From the NCBI GenBank assembly GCA_900548505.1, contig URKI01000003.1:1-64000 (forward strand): DNA of 64,000 nt. The letters are read 5' to 3'. The position numbers and the translations under genes were made by a program. Shown here piece by piece: positions 61,110 to 64,000 of the stretch. Origin of the DNA: an uncultured Oscillibacter sp. (GTDB lineage: Bacteria; Bacillota; Clostridia; Oscillospirales; Oscillospiraceae). Below the pieces are notes generated by a model, which saw nothing but the letters and a program-made list of their open reading frames with translations, was not told the DNA's origin and ran no database searches. The stretch's first letter is position 1. Each line of letters starts with the position of its first letter.

Positions 61110-61474
61110 CCCTTCACCCCCAAAAAGGCAAAGGAACCCGTACAGGCATAGGGTGCCATCAGCTCCTCGGCGGCGGTACGGAGGGCAGCGGCCAGGGCGG
61201 CGGACTCCGCCGCCGTTCTGCCCTGTACCGATACCTCCCCCGCCTTGAACGAGGTCACGCCCCCGGTGCCGCCGGCACCGGCCACCGCCTCCGCCGCGGC
61301 GGAAAAGGCGGCAGCGCAGGGAAGCGTTTGCCCGCAGTTCTCCTCTGTCACGCCCTGCCGCAGCCGGTCGATCCAGCGCTGGCGGGCCGCATCGCACAGA
61401 GGCTCCAGCAGCGCCGTGTCCGTCGCCTCCAGACCGGCCAGCCGGGCCGCCAGTGCCACGATGGTCTCATCCAT
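61106..61474 (-). CDS. Head-tail connector (adaptor) protein
   Basis: 122 residues from ATG at 61472-61474 (AAGGAGGTG at 15 nt to 7 nt; the GTG at 61483 overlaps that site). Helical start DETIVALAARLAGLEATDTALLEPL, small and Ala-rich, as in gp6/XkdH-type connectors. Assignment by position. Confidence 0.68.
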   Translation of the reverse strand: MDETIVALAARLAGLEATDTALLEPLCDAARQRWIDRLRQGVTEENCGQTLPCAAAFSAAAEAVAGAGGTGGVTSFKAGEVSVQGRTAAESAALAAALRTAAEELMAPYACTGSFAFLGVKG

Positions 61475-61503
61475 GCCGGTCACCTCCTTATTTTCGCTGC
61501 TTT

Positions 61504-62535
61504 TCAGACCGTCAGGATCTTGGATGCCTCAGGGAAGAGCTTGGCAAAGCCGGAGATAGAGGTGATGGCAGCCCGCTCCAGCTGACGGTCGATGAGCTTG
61601 TCATACTCCACGGTGATCTCGCTGCCCACGATCTGCTCCAGGGCATAGCGCTTGTCCAGGCCCACCAGGGTGCCCTCAGGCAGGGCGCTGCAGCGCAGGA
61701 GCTTGGCCCCCAGGGGCGTGGTCAGGGTGCCGGTGCCCTGGAAGTTCAGACCCGTCAGGGGATTCTGGAACTCAGGCAGTTTCAGCATGGCCAGCATCAT
61801 GTCGCCGCTCACCAGCAGGGTATTCATGGTGTAGGGATCGAACTGGCTCCAGAAGTCCACCAAAGCCTCGTAGCTCAGCGTGCCGCCGGAGCCGGAGATG
61901 GTACCGTCGCCCACGGAAAAGCGCTGGGCGGCGTTGTCGTTGCCGTCGCCCTTGTCGATGACTTCCATGGCGTCCTTGAGATGCATTTTGCCGATGTAGG
62001 CGCCGATCTGGCGCAGCGTCACGGAAAAGAGGTCCAGCCGCTGGAAGCGGATGGCCTCGTAGGACGCCACCAGCATTCTGCCGCGCTTGTGGAGACGCAC
62101 CAGATTTTCCTGGGTGCGAACGGTGGTCTCCGGAATGCGGGCGCCCTCCTCCACCCGGCGCAGGGCCTTCTCCTCCTCGCTGGGGATGGAGGCGATGGAG
62201 CGGTAGTCCATGCCGTCAAAACGGGTAACGGTAGCGGTGATGTCGGGCAGGATGCTGCCCTCCTCCAGGCCCTGGCGCACCACACGGGAGACAAACTCCG
62301 GGAACAGCACGGCGGATTCCGTGGTGTGGAAGAACTTTTCCACACAGTCGCTGCCGGCGCCCTTGACGCGGATGTCAAAGCGCTTGAGCTGGCGCTGGAA
62401 GGCGTCCATGCCCTCCAGACTGGTGCCCTTGTAGTGCTCGCTGGGGTCCAGCTCCTCCAGGGTCTGGGCAAAGCTGGTGCCGCTGCGGCCATACATGCCC
62501 TTTTCCAGGCGGATGTTTTCGTAATGATAAGCCAT
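61504..62535 (-). CDS. Major capsid protein (XkdG-like)
   Basis: 343 residues. MAYHYENIRLEKGMYGRSG start, FDIRVKGAGSDCVEKFF and LVSGDMMLAMLKLPEFQNP regions, and LVGLDKRYALEQIVGSEITVEYDKLIDRQLE near the end fit the PBSX/HK97-fold capsid group. Normal length. Capsid presence argues against a tail-only bacteriocin. Confidence 0.85.
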   Translation of the reverse strand: MAYHYENIRLEKGMYGRSGTSFAQTLEELDPSEHYKGTSLEGMDAFQRQLKRFDIRVKGAGSDCVEKFFHTTESAVLFPEFVSRVVRQGLEEGSILPDITATVTRFDGMDYRSIASIPSEEEKALRRVEEGARIPETTVRTQENLVRLHKRGRMLVASYEAIRFQRLDLFSVTLRQIGAYIGKMHLKDAMEVIDKGDGNDNAAQRFSVGDGTISGSGGTLSYEALVDFWSQFDPYTMNTLLVSGDMMLAMLKLPEFQNPLTGLNFQGTGTLTTPLGAKLLRCSALPEGTLVGLDKRYALEQIVGSEITVEYDKLIDRQLERAAITSISGFAKLFPEASKILTV

Positions 62536-62549
62536 AGTTTTCTTCCTCC

Positions 62550-62885
62550 TTACAGCACAAAGGTCACAGTCTTGCTTTCAGCTCGTACCACCAGGTATTC
62601 CCGGCCGCCCTCGTCGGCCTTGACGCCGCCGCTGCCGTCGGCGCTGAGCTTGGCCCAGCCCACAGCAGGCGCGCTGGTGCAGGGAACCGTCACCATGCCG
62701 CCCAGAGCCACGGAGCAGGCACCGCCGTCCCTTGCCTTGGACAGCACCACACCGCAAAAGCCATCGCCCGCGCCGCAGGGCGCCACGGTGTCGCCTGCGC
62801 TGATCTTCACCACCTGGCCCTCCTGCACGTCGCCGCAGGCAAAGGTGGCGGCCCACTGGCCGATGCCCTCATACGAAAGATTCAT
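62550..62885 (-). CDS. Capsid decoration-like protein
   Basis: 111 residues, all beta with Gly/Ala/Val-rich turns (VVKISAGDTVAPCGAGDGFCG, GGMVTVPC). Lies immediately before the capsid in transcription order, as head decoration/DUF2190-like proteins do. Three to four Cys are unusual for a decoration protein. Confidence 0.7.
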   Translation of the reverse strand: MNLSYEGIGQWAATFACGDVQEGQVVKISAGDTVAPCGAGDGFCGVVLSKARDGGACSVALGGMVTVPCTSAPAVGWAKLSADGSGGVKADEGGREYLVVRAESKTVTFVL

Positions 62886-62911
62886 GTTGTTTCTCCTTTC
62901 TTAGATCGTCC

Positions 62912-63790
62912 TCAGACGAGAAATACAGTTTCATCTTCCCGCTTCTTGGCGGGCGCCGCGCCCAGCTGGGGCACGGTGGGGAAACGGCGGGCCGCCTGCT
63001 TGGCGTAGCTCTTGCGCAGCGCCAGCAGCTCCGGCTCGTCCAGCTTCGCCGCCACAGCGGCAAATGCCTCCCCGTCCAGCGCGTCGTCGGAGAGCATGGC
63101 AAGGCGCACCACCTCCCGGCGCAGGGAGGCAAGATACTTCACGCCCAGTGCCGCCTGCTTGCGAAGCGCCGCCGTGTCCTCACTCTCCTGGCAAAAGCGT
63201 TTCAGAATGCCGGCGCTCCGCTGAGCGGGCACCGCCACGAAGGACCATTCATAGGCATCCAGCGGCTCCCGCAGCTCCCGGAAGCACAGCTTTCCGCCAT
63301 AGCACTGCCCCTTTTCGTGGCCGCAGCCGTCCGCGGCGCCGCAGATGGAGCAAACGCTCTTGCCCATGCTGCACCCCACGCTCACCTCTTTTTTGATGCC
63401 GCCCTCGATCTCGGCGATAAGCTCTGCGTTTTTCTCCGTCCGCAGCAGATATGCCCATCCCTTGAGCCAGCGGTACTCGTCTCCCGCCTCCGTGGTTTTG
63501 GCCGCCTCCCGGATCACTTCCGTGCGGTAGATGCGGGCCGTCTGGCCCTGGGCGGACCACTGGTGGTCAAATACGCCGCTCTTTCCCAGGAAGAGCCGCC
63601 CCAGCTCCTCCAGAGCATCGGGGTCGAACCGCTCCAGATCCCGGTCCACCTCATTGTCGCAAAGGCGCACGGCAAAGGTGTATACCTGCTCCGGCGCAAG
63701 CGGCGTTTTTGCCAGGCGGTTGATCTCCGCCAGCGCCTGTTCGTCCGGTGTCCCCGGCTCCATGGTGGTCTGTTCCTTGCGAATGTCCAT
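62912..63790 (-). CDS. Prohead protease-like protein with Cys-rich insert
   Basis: 292 residues. Between portal and capsid, as for XkdF. A DHQW His near residue 70 and EVSVGCSMGK near residue 132 resemble the His and strand of herpes-fold prohead proteases, and YEWSFVAVPAQRSAG is the typical P-A-x strand. An insert CSICGAADGCGHEKGQCYGGKLC could bind zinc. The catalytic Ser is not certain. Confidence 0.72.
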   Translation of the reverse strand: MDIRKEQTTMEPGTPDEQALAEINRLAKTPLAPEQVYTFAVRLCDNEVDRDLERFDPDALEELGRLFLGKSGVFDHQWSAQGQTARIYRTEVIREAAKTTEAGDEYRWLKGWAYLLRTEKNAELIAEIEGGIKKEVSVGCSMGKSVCSICGAADGCGHEKGQCYGGKLCFRELREPLDAYEWSFVAVPAQRSAGILKRFCQESEDTAALRKQAALGVKYLASLRREVVRLAMLSDDALDGEAFAAVAAKLDEPELLALRKSYAKQAARRFPTVPQLGAAPAKKREDETVFLV

Positions 63791-63805
63791 GATTCACTCC
63801 TTTGC

Positions 63806-64000
63806 TCATTCTCCGGCAGCGCCGGTGTTCTGCTCCGCCGCGTCGTTTTCCAGCTGCAATTTCCGGGCCTGCTCCCGATAGAGGGCAGCCCGTGCCTCCT
63901 CCACCTCGTCCTGGAGGTTAATGTCGTCCCATACCACCTCAAAGCCGCAGGTGTAGCCGTGCATCCTGAGCCACAGCCGTGCGATTCGCTCCAGTGCAGG
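63806..64000 (-). CDS. Phage portal protein, C-terminal fragment (XkdE-like)
   Basis: 64 codons plus stop; the gene continues beyond the window. ARLWLRMHGYTCGFEVVWDD is followed by a DEVEEARAALYREQARKL coiled helix, the usual end of XkdE-like portals. 15 nt before the protease start. Confidence 0.78.
   Translation of the reverse strand, partial: PALERIARLWLRMHGYTCGFEVVWDDINLQDEVEEARAALYREQARKLQLENDAAEQNTGAAGE

Larger units (their letters stand above)
52093..64000 (-). mobile_element. PBSX-like prophage or phage-derived particle locus (partial)
   Basis: Gene order on the minus strand follows PBSX of Bacillus (xkdE to xkdU): portal, protease, decoration, capsid, connectors, terminator, sheath, tube, XkdN, short XkdO-slot gene, LysM, hub, gpV, gp25-like, baseplate J, XkdU. 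Many genes overlap by ATGA/GTGA. No integrase, repressor, terminase, lysin or tail fibre is in the window. Right end is cut by the window; left limit is set by the convergent plus-strand genes. Confidence 0.85.

Overview
The window is GC-rich chromosomal DNA from a low-GC-phylum (Firmicutes) anaerobe. The content fits a spore-forming Oscillospiraceae/Eubacteriales gut clostridium: spo0A and spoIVB, a PBP with PASTA domains, a meso-DAP-type MurE, a two-gene SUF system, a Cys T-box, a BirA-regulated bioY, and vegetative promoters with 17-bp spacers. I infer the family from gene content, not from a marker search. Bases 1-42 are not biological: they are an Illumina Nextera i5 index plus transposase adapter left at the contig end, and they cut a SleB-type hydrolase gene.

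Layout. 43-7000: truncated hydrolase, GT4 glycosyltransferase, TSCPD protein, an autoregulated PadR/DUF2812 pair, spo0A, a NUDIX hydrolase, a small membrane protein and spoIVB. 7076-20115 (minus): a division and cell wall cluster read as mraZ-rsmH-ftsL-PBP-murE-mraY-ftsW-murG-murA-ftsQ, then ftsZ with its own promoter; ftsA, murC, murD and murF are absent. 20494-22085 (minus): rsmD-coaD-coiled-coil gene, divergent from asp23-fakA (22334-24392). 24449-31781: a membrane protein, sufC-sufB, a divergent ferritin-like protein, a cytidylate-kinase-like protein, DUF2461, HD hydrolase, M48-type metallopeptidase, an SLC13/ArsB-like carrier and a zinc-ribbon protein. 31889-37455: glycerol kinase, alpha/beta hydrolase, a CmpB-like membrane protein whose frame runs antisense into the hydrolase, family 4 uracil-DNA glycosylase, bioY, GNAT and an XRE-cupin regulator. 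37604-40133 (minus): cysE-cysS behind a Cys T-box, with a cysteine-rich upstream ORF overlapping cysE. 40234-49515 (minus): recA-recX-rimO-pgsA, then lipoprotein, response regulator, histidine kinase, DUF1385 and prmC.

A tRNA-Leu(CAA) at 49713-49799 marks the edge of an accessory stretch. It holds three related terminator hairpins, an AT-rich orphan ORF and an SLH-domain protein. From 52093 to the window end lies a PBSX-like contractile-tail particle locus: portal, protease, capsid, connectors, sheath, tube, LysM, hub and baseplate genes on the minus strand, many joined by ATGA/GTGA overlaps. It converges on three plus-strand genes, one membrane protein and two with or resembling Cna-B/carboxypeptidase-regulatory folds. 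The tape-measure slot holds only a 182-residue protein and no tail fibre follows XkdU, so a short or domesticated particle is likely.

Most interesting: the Cys T-box plus cysteine-rich ORF in front of cysE (a possible two-layer cysteine sensor), and the mini-tape-measure particle locus.
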